Positions 35,706 to 44,424 of a stretch of DNA of 64,000 nt are shown here, piece by piece. How positions within the stretch are numbered: position 1 is the first letter of the stretch; every line of letters begins with the position of its first letter. Origin of the DNA: Streptomyces sp. NBS 14/10. GTDB lineage: Bacteria; Actinomycetota; Actinomycetes; Streptomycetales; Streptomycetaceae. The DNA is taken from contig NZ_NCSM01000036.1 in the NCBI RefSeq assembly GCF_002224125.1, positions 46,971 through 110,970 on the forward strand. Reading direction: 5' to 3'. Below the pieces are notes generated by a model that had not been told where the DNA came from, ran no database searches, and worked only from the letters and a program-made list of their open reading frames with translations. A program made the position numbers and the translations under genes.

Positions 35706-36320
35706 CGGCAACAATGATCACCGTTCGGGGAGCCGAAGGTGCTGTTCGTACTGGTCACGAGCTCATGCGGAACCACGCAGCGACCTAATCCCAGGACTCA
35801 GCACGAGAGCCGGTCCGCCACCTCAGTAGCTGTTCGTGGCACCAGCTCACCCCACGGGCCTCGGTCTCATTCGGGAGCTCAGATGGCTCGGGTTTCACAA
35901 AAGGTCACCATGCAGCGGACTCGCACCACCAACTCCAACGAGTAATCAGAGCGAGGGGTGTTGACAGTCCGTGGTGTGCGGCGTGGACGCCGGGCAGCGC
36001 GCGATCTGCACATAGACCTCAGGGCCGGGACAACGTCAGTCGTCTGCCCGGCGCCCCACGGGACCTCCACCATCCCAGTGGTGGCGGCCGGAGAGGCACC
36101 GAGAGTGCTCGGGCTCAGAGGGGGCGTCTGGCGCCCAGCTCACAAGAAGCCGCTAAGCACCCTCCCGACCACCATCACGAGTACTTCGCGGGGTCCCGCA
36201 CACGCCTCGCGGCCGGGAAGTACACGCCGCGGACGTAGATCCGTTCGGGCCTGGGAATGCGGGCCGGCGTGTCAGCTGCGGTTTCGTCGCTCAATGTGGA
36301 AGTGAGCCACGGCATGTTAC
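35706..36320. other. Intergenic stretch with no clear gene
   Basis: No convincing coding frame is seen over 615 bp. A minus-strand frame near 36180-36275 reads PERIYVRGVYFPAARRVRDP and looks protein-like, possibly a gene fragment that I cannot place. The right end holds the control region of the SDR/TetR pair. Confidence 0.4.
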
Positions 36321-36353
36321 GGTACTGAGTACCACTTGGAACTTGATACCAAG
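36321..36353. promoter_or_regulatory. Two palindromes before the SDR/TetR operon
   Basis: GGTACTGAGTACC (36321-36333) is a perfect 13-bp palindrome. CTTGG and CCAAG separated by 9 bp (36335-36353) form a second inverted repeat, whose end overlaps the AAGGAG ribosome binding site of the SDR gene. TetR-type repressors commonly bind such sites to control their own operon, so this is a likely autoregulatory operator. Confidence 0.5.
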
Positions 36354-36362
36354 GAGTCTGCC

Positions 36363-37307
36363 ATGGATAGCCGGACCATCGTGTTGACCGGCGTGACCCG
36401 CGGTTTCGGCCGCGAGTCCGTCGAGTCGCTGATCCGGGAACGGCCGCAGGACCACTACGTCGTGCTGGCTCGCCGCGGCGGCGAACGCCTCGCCGCGGAG
36501 CTCGCCCAGGCCACCGGCGCTTCCGCGGTCACAGGCGTGGACTGTGACCTCGCTTCGCTCGCCGAGATCAGGCGGGCGGTGGAGGAGATTCTGCGTGGGC
36601 TCGATACCGGGTACCTCCCGCCGCTCGGCGGCTATCTCGGCAACGCCGGCCTGACGGTCCCGACGACCGAGAAACGCACCACGGACGGGTACGAGATGAC
36701 CTTCGGGGTCAATGTGCTGTCCCACTATCTGCTCGTCAGGGAGCTGCTGCCCCGGTTTACCGGCCCGGGCTGGATCGTGCTTACCTCGAGCGACTGCCAC
36801 TTCGGGCAGTTCCGCTATACGCTCGGCGCCACGCCGCCGCCGCGCTGGGAGACGCCGGAACGTCTGGCCACGCCTCGTGCCGGTGGCGCGCGGGAGGCCG
36901 GGCGGGCGTACGCGACCAGCAAACTCGGCGTCATCTACCTGACCCACGCGCTGGCCCGCCGCCTGCCCGAGAGCATCGGCGTCTACTCCTACAACCCGGC
37001 ACTCGTCGCGGGCACCGATTTCTTCCGCCACGCCCCGGGGCCCGTGCGGGGCGTGCTCAACGGGTTCTTCCAGCTTCAGCGATTCCTCGGCCGGGGCATG
37101 ACGCCGCAGCAGGCGGGCGCGCGGCTCGCTGAGACGATCCTGACCGGGCTGACCGCCCGGACCGGGTCCTACCTCGATCGCGGCTGCAACGTGCCGTCGT
37201 CGCCGGAGTCGCACGACGAGGCCCGCGAGGAGGATCTGTGGCGCGAGGCCGCCCGCCTCGTCGACGCTGACCGCGGGGCGGGACGGGCGGATATCCTGGC
37301 CGAATGA
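36363..37307 (+). CDS. Short-chain dehydrogenase/reductase
   Basis: This 314-residue protein has the Rossmann motif TGVTRGFGRE near its start, the GNAGL strand of classical SDRs (YLGNAGLTVP) and the active-site YATSK. The layout resembles retinol or protochlorophyllide reductase-like SDRs, which carry a longer C-terminal segment. It should reduce or oxidise an alcohol or ketone with NAD(P)H. AAGGAG is 6 bp before the start. The stop overlaps the start of the TetR gene by ATGA, so the two are translated together. Confidence 0.9.
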   Translation: MDSRTIVLTGVTRGFGRESVESLIRERPQDHYVVLARRGGERLAAELAQATGASAVTGVDCDLASLAEIRRAVEEILRGLDTGYLPPLGGYLGNAGLTVPTTEKRTTDGYEMTFGVNVLSHYLLVRELLPRFTGPGWIVLTSSDCHFGQFRYTLGATPPPRWETPERLATPRAGGAREAGRAYATSKLGVIYLTHALARRLPESIGVYSYNPALVAGTDFFRHAPGPVRGVLNGFFQLQRFLGRGMTPQQAGARLAETILTGLTARTGSYLDRGCNVPSSPESHDEAREEDLWREAARLVDADRGAGRADILAE

Positions 37308-37909
37308 GCGCGAACAAGTTTCCGGTGGAGTCATTGCGGGACCGCAAACGCCGCCAGACCCGGGAACGGATCATCGAGACGGCCTTCGCGCTCTTCATGG
37401 AGCGGGGGTTCGATGTCGTCACCGTGGACGAGATCGCGCAGCGGGCCGAGATCGGCCGCACCACCTTCTTCCGCTACTTCGGCGACAAGCAGGAAGTCGT
37501 CTTCTCCACCGAGGACGACTTCCTGCGCGCGCTCACCGCGGCCATGCGCGATGCGCCCACCGAGCCGCTCCAGGATCTCGCGCAGGCACTGGCCACATCT
37601 CGGCGGCTGCTGCTCGTGATCTGCACCGAGGCCGCCCGCAACCCCGGCCACTACGCGGTTTACCACCGTCTGGTCAAGCAGCACCCCGAGCTCGAAGACC
37701 GCCACACCCGCAAGACCCGGCACTACGCCGACCTCCTCGAGAAACACCTGATCGACCACGGCACCCCGCCGGCCACCGCCGTCCTCGCCGCCCAGTTGAC
37801 CGTCGCCTGCTACCAGGCGGCGTGGCGCCTCGGCAGCCACGACGCGACGGCGGTGCTCCGCGAGGTAAATGACGCCTTCGACCTCCTGCTGGGCGCCACC
37901 GCCGCATAA
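37304..37909 (+). CDS. TetR-family transcriptional regulator
   Basis: The 201-residue protein has a TetR helix-turn-helix at residues 12-65 (RQTRERIIETAFALFMERGF, FDVVTVDEIAQRAEIGRTTF, FFRYFGDKQEVVF) and an all-helical ligand domain after it. It overlaps the SDR gene by 4 bp and probably represses the two-gene unit by binding the palindromes at 36321-36353. Confidence 0.93.
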   Translation: MSANKFPVESLRDRKRRQTRERIIETAFALFMERGFDVVTVDEIAQRAEIGRTTFFRYFGDKQEVVFSTEDDFLRALTAAMRDAPTEPLQDLAQALATSRRLLLVICTEAARNPGHYAVYHRLVKQHPELEDRHTRKTRHYADLLEKHLIDHGTPPATAVLAAQLTVACYQAAWRLGSHDATAVLREVNDAFDLLLGATAA

Positions 37910-37917
37910 CCGGCGGG

Positions 37918-37936
37918 CCGGCCTTCGCTCGGCCGG
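37918..37936 (+). terminator. Short hairpin after the tetR-type gene
   Basis: CCGGCC and GGCCGG enclose a 7-nt loop 9 bp after the stop codon. The stem is only 6 bp, so it is a weak candidate. Confidence 0.4.
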
Positions 37937-38116
37937 GACATGCGCAACCTCGCAGCGGGCTCGACCACCAGTCCAGCACCCGGGAGCGCGTGTGCAGTTG
38001 CATCTGCGGACCGCCGGACGTGACCTGATAAGAGCCTGCCCCACACGCCCCATCGCAGTGTGTCCCCGGTGCTCCGTCGGTGCAGCGCCAGCCCCGCGGA
38101 CCGCCAGGAGGACAGG

Positions 38117-38295
38117 TGTCCAGCAGTTCCAGCACGAGCGTGACCTTCGGAGTCGACACCCACGCCGATGTCCATATCGCTGCCGCTCTCGATCAACTCG
38201 GGCGTCGGCTGGGCACGCTCGTCGTCCCCTCGAGGCCAGGCGGCTATGCGTCCTTGGAGGGATGGGCCACCAGCCTGGGCACCGTCGAGCGGCAG
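38117..38295 (+). pseudogene. IS110-family transposase N-terminal fragment
   Basis: From a GTG after AGGAGGACAG the frame reads TSVTFGVDTHADVHIAAALD, QLGRRLGTLVVPSRPGGYA and EGWATSLGTVER. This is the beginning of an IS110 transposase with the first catalytic Asp (VDTH) intact. Similarity ends at about 38295, where the element is broken. It is a different copy from the one at 32350. Confidence 0.85.
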
Positions 38296-38347
38296 GGACC
38301 GACAATGGGCACGTTAGTTCAATGTGCAATCGCTGGAAGTGATCTCC

Positions 38348-38720
38348 ATGCGCTCCGCTACCTCTCGGGGGCGCGTCTACCGTCGGTGCAGCTGCCGCGA
38401 CCAGCAGCACCGGCAGCTCGGCGCCCGCTGCGCGCGGCTCACCGCCGAGCCCGATCATGGCACGTGGACCTTCGCGGTCGACCTCCCCTCCCCTGGCTCC
38501 AGGCAAAGGCGCTGGTCCTCAAGCCCACGACCATGGCCCGGTACCGCGACTACGTCACCGCCGACCTCATCCCCGCGCTCGGCCAGGTCCGGCTCGATGA
38601 CCTCGGCTACCCCCACATCGCCGGTTTCGTCCACACCCAACTCGGAAACGGCCACGGCAAAGTCACCGTCCACCGCTGCCTGGCCACCCTCTATCATCCC
38701 CTGACTACCAGCGGCCGAAC
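38348..38720 (+). pseudogene. Tyrosine site-specific integrase N-terminal remnant
   Basis: The first piece reads GRVYRRCSCRDQQHRQLGAR (an integrase zinc-ribbon-like start). After a frame change near 38490 it continues LKPTTMARYRDYVTADLIPA, LGQVRLDDLGYPHIAGF and HRCLATLYHPL, the SAM-like core-binding domain of tyrosine recombinases. The catalytic domain with its R-H-R-Y residues is missing. It indicates a former integrative element here, although no tRNA attachment site is visible. Confidence 0.75.
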
Positions 38721-38814
38721 GCCGCATCCGGACCGTCCACGAAGCCACCCGGTTCCTGCGCTACTGGCCTCGTCCTCACCACACCCAAAACCCGAAGCAG
38801 CAAGAACTGGATCG

Positions 38815-38904
38815 CCATCTCACCCCGCGGGTGCGGGGAGCAGACGGGGTGCGGCCAGCGGGCCTCGTCGAGCTTGGGACCATCCCCGCAGGTGCGGGGA
38901 GCAG
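38815..38904 (-). CRISPR. Minimal type I-E-like CRISPR array: two repeats, one spacer
   Basis: Read on the minus strand, the first repeat (38876-38904) is 29 nt and starts CTGCTCCCCGCACCTGCG, ending GGGGATGGTCCC, as in actinobacterial type I-E repeats. A spacer of exactly 32 nt follows (38844-38875). The second repeat (38815-38843) matches 20 of its first 21 positions and then loses similarity at the 3' end, the pattern expected of the terminal repeat. The leader would lie at 38905-39030. No cas gene is in the window. The spacer has an open frame resembling coding DNA, as expected for a phage- or plasmid-derived spacer. Confidence 0.75.
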
Positions 38905-39030
38905 CACGACTCGCCACGACATCTCGCAGGACCCCTTCGTCCTAAGGCCGTGCCCGTGAATGCCGGTCCGGCCGGCCCAAGGCGACCGGATACAGTGCGC
39001 GAGACGGCAGCCTGGTCAGGGAGGGGAAGC

Positions 39031-40251
39031 ATGACCGACACCAGCAACACCCGGCCCGCCGAGGGTGAAGCGCAAGCGCCGCGGCAGAGCCGACTGCGCC
39101 GCCTGATGCGCTACGTCCCCCTGATCGCCCCCGTCCTGCTGTGGGCCGTGCCCTGCTGGGTGCTCCTGCACAGCGGCCAGCACTGGCCGCTGCCCGTCAC
39201 GCTGGCCGGCACCGTCCTGTTCGCCCTCGGCCTCATCGGTATGCCGCTCGCGATGGTGCGCGGCCACGGCCGACGCCAGCAGGACCCGGCGGCGATCATC
39301 GGCGACACCCTGCTGGGCACCATCTGGATTCTGTTCACCTGGTCCGTTCTGCTCGGCGTCCTCTTGCGGCTCGCCCTGACCGTGGCCGGCGTCGGCGAGA
39401 GCCAGGACCGGGCCCGAATCGTCACCTGGGCCGTCCTCGGCATAACCGCCGTACTGCTCGGCTGGGGGTACGCCGAGGCCCGCCGCGTACCGCGCGTGCG
39501 CCGACTCGACGTCCAACTCCCCCGACTGGGCGCCGGGTTGGACGGCATCCGCGTCGTCCTCATCACCGACACCCACTACGGACCCCTCGATCGCACTCGC
39601 TGGTCGGCGCGGGTATGCGAGACGGTGAACACGCTGGAAGCCGACCTGGTCTGCCACACCGGCGACATCGCCGACGGCACAGCCGAACGCCGCCGCGCCC
39701 AGGCCGCACCACTCGGTACCGTGCGGGCCACCCAGGCCCGTGTATACGTCACCGGCAACCACGAGTACTACAGCGAGGCCCAGGGCTGGGTCGACCTGAT
39801 GGACGAGCTGGGCTGGGAGCCGCTGCGCAACCGCCATCTGCTGCTCGAACGCGGAGGCGACACCCTCGTGGTCGCCGGCGTGGATGACGTCACCGCCGAG
39901 TCCTCCGGCCTGGCAGGCCACCGCGCCCACCTCGCCGGAGCCTTGAACGGCGCCGACCCCGACCTACCCGTCCTGCTCCTGGCACACCAGCCCAAGTTCA
40001 TCGACCGGGCAGCAGCCGCCGGCATCGACCTCCAACTCTCCGGCCACACCCACGGCGGCCAGATCTGGCCCTTCCACCACCTCGTCCGCATCGACCAGCC
40101 CGCCCTCGCCGGCCTCAGCCACCACAGCCCCCGCACCCTCCTCTACACCAGCCGCGGCACCGGCTTCTGGGGCCCACCGTTCCGCGTCTTCGCCCCCAGC
40201 GAGATCACCCTGCTCGTGCTCCGCTCCCCCCACCCGCCCACCTCGACATAG
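39031..40251 (+). CDS. Membrane-anchored metallophosphoesterase
   Basis: This 406-residue protein has four hydrophobic helices in its first 150 residues, then a calcineurin-like phosphoesterase domain. The metal-binding motifs appear in order: ITDTHYGPLD, HTGDIADG, GNHEYYSEAQ, LAHQPKF and LSGHTHGGQIWP. Related proteins of the YkuE/YaeI type hydrolyse phosphodiesters, some acting on UDP-sugars or lipids. The catalytic domain would face one side of the membrane. The start follows GGAGGGGAAGC-type sequence by a few bases. Confidence 0.92.
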   Translation: MTDTSNTRPAEGEAQAPRQSRLRRLMRYVPLIAPVLLWAVPCWVLLHSGQHWPLPVTLAGTVLFALGLIGMPLAMVRGHGRRQQDPAAIIGDTLLGTIWILFTWSVLLGVLLRLALTVAGVGESQDRARIVTWAVLGITAVLLGWGYAEARRVPRVRRLDVQLPRLGAGLDGIRVVLITDTHYGPLDRTRWSARVCETVNTLEADLVCHTGDIADGTAERRRAQAAPLGTVRATQARVYVTGNHEYYSEAQGWVDLMDELGWEPLRNRHLLLERGGDTLVVAGVDDVTAESSGLAGHRAHLAGALNGADPDLPVLLLAHQPKFIDRAAAAGIDLQLSGHTHGGQIWPFHHLVRIDQPALAGLSHHSPRTLLYTSRGTGFWGPPFRVFAPSEITLLVLRSPHPPTST

Positions 40252-40496
40252 CACTCGACGGGCCGACACATCCACTTGGAACAGTCCACAAGCCGAAGGA
40301 TGCGGCGTCCACAGATGACCACGCCCGTCTCGCTGCGGACAAGATCCGGACCATTCCCGGGCCGACGGCTCCAACGAACCATACGCCGGATCTCGACGGC
40401 GAGTACGAGCGGCTCGTGCCGAACGGCGCCCTGCCTGCCGACCTGGTCACCCCCAACCGCCAGGTCGCCAGCTGGGCGATGACCCGGCCGCAACCG

Positions 40497-40585
40497 GCGT
40501 GGAGTCCCCACTCCCACATCGCCTGGAGCACAGGACCCAGCTCCAGGCCGTGCGGGGTGAGTTCGTTACGGACCGTGGAGGGCCA
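40497..40585 (-). pseudogene. HxlR-type regulator C-terminal remnant
   Basis: The minus-strand frame reads RNELTPHGLELGPVLQAMWEWG, in agreement with the end of HxlR winged-helix proteins, in which YELTxxGxxLxPVL is the conserved wing and last helix. The preceding DNA-binding part is not recognisable. Only about 30 residues remain. Confidence 0.5.
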
Positions 40586-40656
40586 CCTCGGGGTGCGGTC
40601 CCGGTGGTGGCCGAGATGTACGCGCCGGACGCCGTGTTCGTGGCACCGGATGGCTC

Positions 40657-40694
40657 GGTCGCCCGGTCGCCCGGTCGCCCGGTCGCCCGGTCGC
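40657..40694. repeat. Octanucleotide tandem repeat, about 4.75 copies
   Basis: GGTCGCCC is repeated head to tail four times and then six more bases. It is the second 8-bp array in the window but with an unrelated unit. The surrounding 40586-40777 stretch has no recognised gene. Confidence 0.85.
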
Positions 40695-40777
40695 CGCAGG
40701 CCATCCCCACAGGAGAACCGTCAGCGTCGGCCCACAGGGCGTCGTACCGCTGGCCTGACCGCCGGCGTCCTGGTGCC

Positions 40778-41194
40778 TCAGTACACCGTGTCGGCCTGGT
40801 CCGGGATCAATCGGCCCTGGTCGTCCGGGACCGGGCCGGCGGAGCCGTCCGCGCGGGTATAGGCGGTGGTCGAGCACGGATGGAGAGAGACCCTGGCAGG
40901 CAGTGGCTCGATGAACATCGGGTTCACCAGCCACTTGCCGTCATCGTTGTCGTAGGCGTGGCACATCAGTTTCTGTTTATTCCGGTTGATGGCCAGGCGC
41001 AGTGTGGTGGCGTCACCGACGAACGTGACATCCGTGTTGGAGCCTCCGGCAGCGAAGACCTGTCGTTTCCCGGCTGGTGCCCGCTCGAAAGCGGCACTGC
41101 CCGTGATACCGAGAATCTCCTGGTTGATGAAACAGCGCTTGCCCTCGATGTAGGTGATCACGGCGTCCGGGCCCTCGCCGCCGCGGCCGGCCAC
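40778..41194 (-). CDS. Uncharacterised protein or gene fragment
   Basis: From a GTG at 41194 the frame gives about 139 residues with a protein-like composition: GPDAVITYIEGKRCFINQEI, VFAAGGSNTDVTFVGDATTL, RLAINRNKQKLMCHAYDN and DDQGRLIPDQADTVY at the end. There is no ribosome binding site at the GTG. Just upstream another frame reads GVEAFYLYDDQHTVVET and stops, so the two may be the halves of one broken gene. No family is recognised. Confidence 0.4.
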   Translation of the reverse strand: MAGRGGEGPDAVITYIEGKRCFINQEILGITGSAAFERAPAGKRQVFAAGGSNTDVTFVGDATTLRLAINRNKQKLMCHAYDNDDGKWLVNPMFIEPLPARVSLHPCSTTAYTRADGSAGPVPDDQGRLIPDQADTVY

Positions 41195-41300
41195 ATGGGG
41201 TATCAGTTTAGGTTTCGACGACGGTGTGCTGGTCGTCGTAGAGATAGAAGGCCTCCACACCAATGAACCGATGACCGCCCTACTCGGCAGCGAACTCCAC

Positions 41301-41337
41301 ACGGCCCGGGGGCGGACCCCCATGCACCCCGGGCCGT
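41301..41337 (-). terminator. Terminator of the secreted three-repeat protein gene
   Basis: An 11-bp perfect inverted repeat (ACGGCCCGGGG with CCCCGGGCCGT) around a 15-nt loop lies 11 bp beyond the stop codon at 41348 in the direction of transcription. Confidence 0.7.
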
Positions 41338-41347
41338 CCGCGGCCCC

Positions 41348-42019
41348 CTAGAACGAGCGGCTCAGGCGGAGTGACAGGTAGCAGCCGCCGGCGCGGCCGT
41401 CCGTGTCGTCGCCCACCGTCACAGACCTGGTCTCATCGACCGTGTCCCAGCCGCCCTGCGGAATGTACCCTCTGCACTGCCCCGAGGCATCGCGTCCGCC
41501 ATCGCCGTACCACTGCACGTCGAGCCGAATGTCCGAGCGACCGGACAGGGCGAAGGTGAGGTTGCACCAGCCCGCGCGGTTGTCGGTGTCCACCCGGATG
41601 CTGTCGCCGAACGTCTTGTACGTCTTGATCGGGATCGTGTGCGTGCCCTCGTCCTCGCACTGGCTCTCGTCGCTGCCGGGCTCCACCATCCAGGTGTAGG
41701 TGACGTTCAGGCCCGCGAGCGTGTTCGACGGGTCGTAGATGCCGAAGGCCAGCTGGCAGCCGCCCGCACGGTTGTCGGTGTCCAGGCGGATGGTGGAGGT
41801 CCAGTCGGGCGCGGTGACCCACCGCTCCGGCGGATTCGTCGGCCCGTCACACTGGCCGTCCCCGTCGGGGTAGAACCGGACGCCCAGCTCGGGCGCGGCG
41901 TTGGCCGAGGACGGCGCCGCGTCGGCCGAAGTGACCGACAGGCCGCTCACCATCAGTAAGCCGACCGCCAGCACGGCCGCCCGTCGGGCCGATCTGCTGC
42001 CCAGCTTCTGCTTTCTCAC
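41348..42019 (-). CDS. Secreted protein with three related segments
   Basis: The 223-residue product begins from GTG after GGGAGACAC and has a Sec signal with a basic N-terminal region (RRAAVLAVGLLMVSGLSVTS, cleavage near ADA-AP). The mature protein has three segments with the same core: STIRLDTDNRAGGCQLAFGI, DSIRVDTDNRAGWCNLTFAL and SVTVGDDTDGRAGGCYLSLRL. Each core carries one cysteine followed by alternating hydrophobic residues, and three further cysteines occur between the cores (QCDG, QCED, QCRG). The six mature cysteines may pair as three disulfides. No known family is recognised; it looks like a small beta-rich extracellular protein, possibly structural or binding. Confidence 0.8.
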   Translation of the reverse strand: MRKQKLGSRSARRAAVLAVGLLMVSGLSVTSADAAPSSANAAPELGVRFYPDGDGQCDGPTNPPERWVTAPDWTSTIRLDTDNRAGGCQLAFGIYDPSNTLAGLNVTYTWMVEPGSDESQCEDEGTHTIPIKTYKTFGDSIRVDTDNRAGWCNLTFALSGRSDIRLDVQWYGDGGRDASGQCRGYIPQGGWDTVDETRSVTVGDDTDGRAGGCYLSLRLSRSF

Positions 42020-42510
42020 GTGTGTCTCCCACGATGTCTTCGGTTGATCCGGAAAAGGTGCCGAACCGTTCCACGAGCGTGAATGACCATCACTGAATTC
42101 CCGTTGGTGCGATGGAGCGGAGAGGTACAGAGAGGTACAGAGAGAAACCGAGGTGGATCAGACGGGGGAAGGCGGAATGGGCCCCTCCAAACCGAGGCGC
42201 CGCACCGAGGGCGCGGCGACGACGCCACATTATCCAAGGCACATCAGGACAAGCAGTGAGGCCGATACCGGCCAGGTGCGGTCAATATCGGGCAAAGTCT
42301 GACCGAAATCAGCGCCACCTGGCCATACCGGACGACCGTGATCGCCGTGCCGGGAACCTCCGCACGAAGAGCTAAGGTCGGCGCCCGATGGGCAGGTGAT
42401 CGTCCGCTCGCTACGCTCCGGTGCGACGTATGGGTGCCGAAAACCTCATCCATAGGCTGTGACCTGCAGGATTAGGGATGCACCTGAGAGTCACCGAGCT
42501 GGTACGCCAG
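42020..42510. other. Upstream region of the secreted-protein gene; no gene seen
   Basis: About 490 bp without a recognised coding frame. GC content falls around 42240-42480. The part next to 42020 must hold the promoter of the secreted-protein gene. A 10-bp direct repeat, AGAGGTACAG, occurs twice in tandem near 42120-42140. Confidence 0.4.
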
Positions 42511-42513
42511 GAT

Positions 42514-43315
42514 GATCCATCGCGCTGCTGCGACTCCTCTACCTCACGCTTACCAACGTGTTCGCTCTCCTACGGCTGCTGCCGATGAGCGACACCGACA
42601 AGAGCGTCGAGATTCTCACCCTCCGCCACCAACTGGCCGTCCTTCAACGCCAGGTCGCCAAACCCCGGCTCACTCCGACCGACCGCATATTCCTCGCCGC
42701 CCTACTGCACCGGCTCCCCCGCACCACACTCCGGCGACTTCATCTGATCGTCTCCCCCGACACGGTCCTCCGCTGGCACCGCGACCTCCTACGCCGCCGC
42801 CACGCCAACGCCTCCCGCCCCTAACGGCCAGGACGACCACCCACTCACCGCAGCATCCAAACCCTCATCCTGCGCATGGCCCGAGAAAACCCGAGCTGGG
42901 GACACAGAAGAATCCACGGCGAACTCGCCGCCCTCGGGGTCAAAGTAGCCGCTCCACAGTATGGGAGATCCTCCAGCGCAACGGCATCGATCCCTCACCT
43001 CAGCGCGACTGCCCAGACCTGGACCACCTTCCTCCGCGGTCAACCACAGGCAATTCTTGCCGCCGACTTCTTCGAAACCCGGACGCTGACCGGAGCACGC
43101 CTGTACGTCTTCGCCGTCATCGAACACGCCACGCGGCGTATCCGCGTCCTCGGCGCAACCAACGAGGCCGACGCGACGGTGAAGTACCTGATCCGTGACC
43201 GCGACCGCAGATACACGGATGCCTTCGACGCCGTACTCGAAGTCGAAGGCACGGTCGTGACGGTCGCCCCGGACACCGACCTCAAGTACCTCCCCGGTGA
43301 TCTGTTCGGAGAGTA
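42514..43315 (+). pseudogene. IS3/IS481-type transposase, broken
   Basis: Pieces of one rve-type transposase follow each other: FALLRLLPMSDTDKSVEIL, TLRHQLAVLQRQVA, LIVSPDTVLRWHRDLLRRRH, a stop, then ARENPSWGHRRIHGELAALG, a frame change, STVWEILQRNGIDPSPQ, AADFFETRTLTGARLYVFAV and KYLIRDRDRRYTDAFDAV. An in-frame deletion has removed the residues between the second acidic region and DATVKYL. At least one stop and two frame changes make it inactive. It is a relative of the remnant at 22259. Confidence 0.85.
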
Positions 43316-43625
43316 GCGAGGCGTTTCGCGCGGCCGTCCGTCGCACGGAGTTGGACGAGGCGCCTACCGCAGCAGATGGCTGCGGTAGGCCCGAGACGGA
43401 CACCTCATGCAGCCCCTGAGGTGATCGTTCTCAAGGTGGCTCACCACCTTGCTGCGGACAGTGGTGGATCGCCCCCCGGGTGGTGGACGGTGCTGACCCA
43501 CTCGAACCGGCGGTTGCCGGGTGAGAAGACGATCACCTGTCGGAAGGGCGGCACCCAAGGGTGCCGAGTCCGGAGGCTGACGGGCCAGCCCCGCCTGACG
43601 CCATCGTCCTGCATTACATAAGTTG
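43316..43625. other. Stretch between IS remnant and the sodF control site
   Basis: No recognised coding frame. GC drops sharply after 43610 as the sodF promoter begins. AAGTTG and CAACTT around TTG (43620-43634) make a perfect palindrome that overlaps the Nur box. Confidence 0.4.
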
Positions 43626-43642
43626 TTGCAACTTATTCGCAA
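43626..43642. promoter_or_regulatory. Nur box (nickel-responsive operator) of sodF
   Basis: TTGCAA-CTTAT-TCGCAA agrees with the Streptomyces Nur consensus tTGCaa-N5-ttGCAA at 11 of 12 positions. Nur is the Fur-family nickel sensor that, with nickel bound, represses the Fe superoxide dismutase gene while the Ni enzyme is made. The site is 56 bp before the sodF start codon, over the likely promoter. Confidence 0.75.
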
Positions 43643-43697
43643 TAACGGTTTAGGGTGGTCCTGACGATCACCCAACCGTTGAAAGGGGCCGTGTCTG

Positions 43698-44309
43698 ATG
43701 GGCACGTACTCGCTTCCCGACCTGCCATACGGCTACTCCGCGCTCGCACCGGCCATCACGCCGGAGATCCTGGAGCTGCACCACAGCAAGCACCACGCCG
43801 CATACGTCAAGGGCGCCAACGACACGCTGGAGCAGATCGCCGAGGCCCGCGACAAAGACGCGATCACCCCGACCGGGCTGGTCAGCCTGGAGAAGACCTA
43901 CGCGTTCAACCTCTCCGGGCACGTGCTGCACTCAATCTTCTGGCAGAACCTCTCACCCGACGGCGGAGACCGCCCCGACGGCCCGCTGGCCACCGCGATC
44001 GACGAGCACCTCGGCGGCTTCGAAGCGTTCAAGAAGCAGCTCACCGTCGCCACCTCTTCCGTCCAGGGCTCCGGCTGGGGCGTACTGGCCTGGGAGCCCC
44101 TGGGCAAGCGGCTCGTAGTTGAGCAGGTCTACGACCACCACGGAAACGTCGGCCAGGGCACCACACCACTCCTGGTCTTCGATGCCTGGGAGCACGCCTA
44201 CTACCTCCAATACAAGAACGTACGCCCCGACTACGTCACCAAGCTGTGGGACCTCGTCAACTGGAACGACGTCGCCGCCCGCTACACCACGGCGACCGCC
44301 GCCAGCTGA
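43698..44309 (+). CDS. sodF: Iron (Fe/Mn-family) superoxide dismutase
   Basis: The 203-residue protein is full length for a Fe/Mn superoxide dismutase, which converts superoxide to hydrogen peroxide and oxygen in the cytoplasm. Metal ligands are the first His of LHHSKHH (His28), the His in [13 protein letters not shown], and Asp and His in [13 protein letters not shown]. The start ATG follows GAAAGGGG by about 9 bp. The Nur box upstream implies repression when nickel is sufficient, as for sodF of S. coelicolor. A strong terminator follows. Confidence 0.95.
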   Translation: MGTYSLPDLPYGYSALAPAITPEILELHHSKHHAAYVKGANDTLEQIAEARDKDAITPTGLVSLEKTYAFNLSGHVLHSIFWQNLSPDGGDRPDGPLATAIDEHLGGFEAFKKQLTVATSSVQGSGWGVLAWEPLGKRLVVEQVYDHHGNVGQGTTPLLVFDAWEHAYYLQYKNVRPDYVTKLWDLVNWNDVAARYTTATAAS

Positions 44310-44336
44310 CAGCAGAGCCAGCCGCCTGTCACCCCT

Positions 44337-44368
44337 CGGGCCGGGAAGCCAAACGGCTTCCCGGCCCG
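44337..44368 (+). terminator. Terminator of sodF
   Basis: CGGGCCGGGAAGCC pairs perfectly over 14 bp with GGCTTCCCGGCCCG around an AAAC loop, 28 bp after the sodF stop. Confidence 0.85.
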
Positions 44369-44424
44369 AACCATCTTGATGCCCCCCAGAGAAGTGCAGC
44401 AGCGATCCCCGACAGCGTCACCTG

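Noticed and set aside
38348..38720. Integrase remnant considered as evidence of a present integrative element with att sites
   Set aside because: The catalytic domain is missing and no tRNA gene or paired direct repeat was found.
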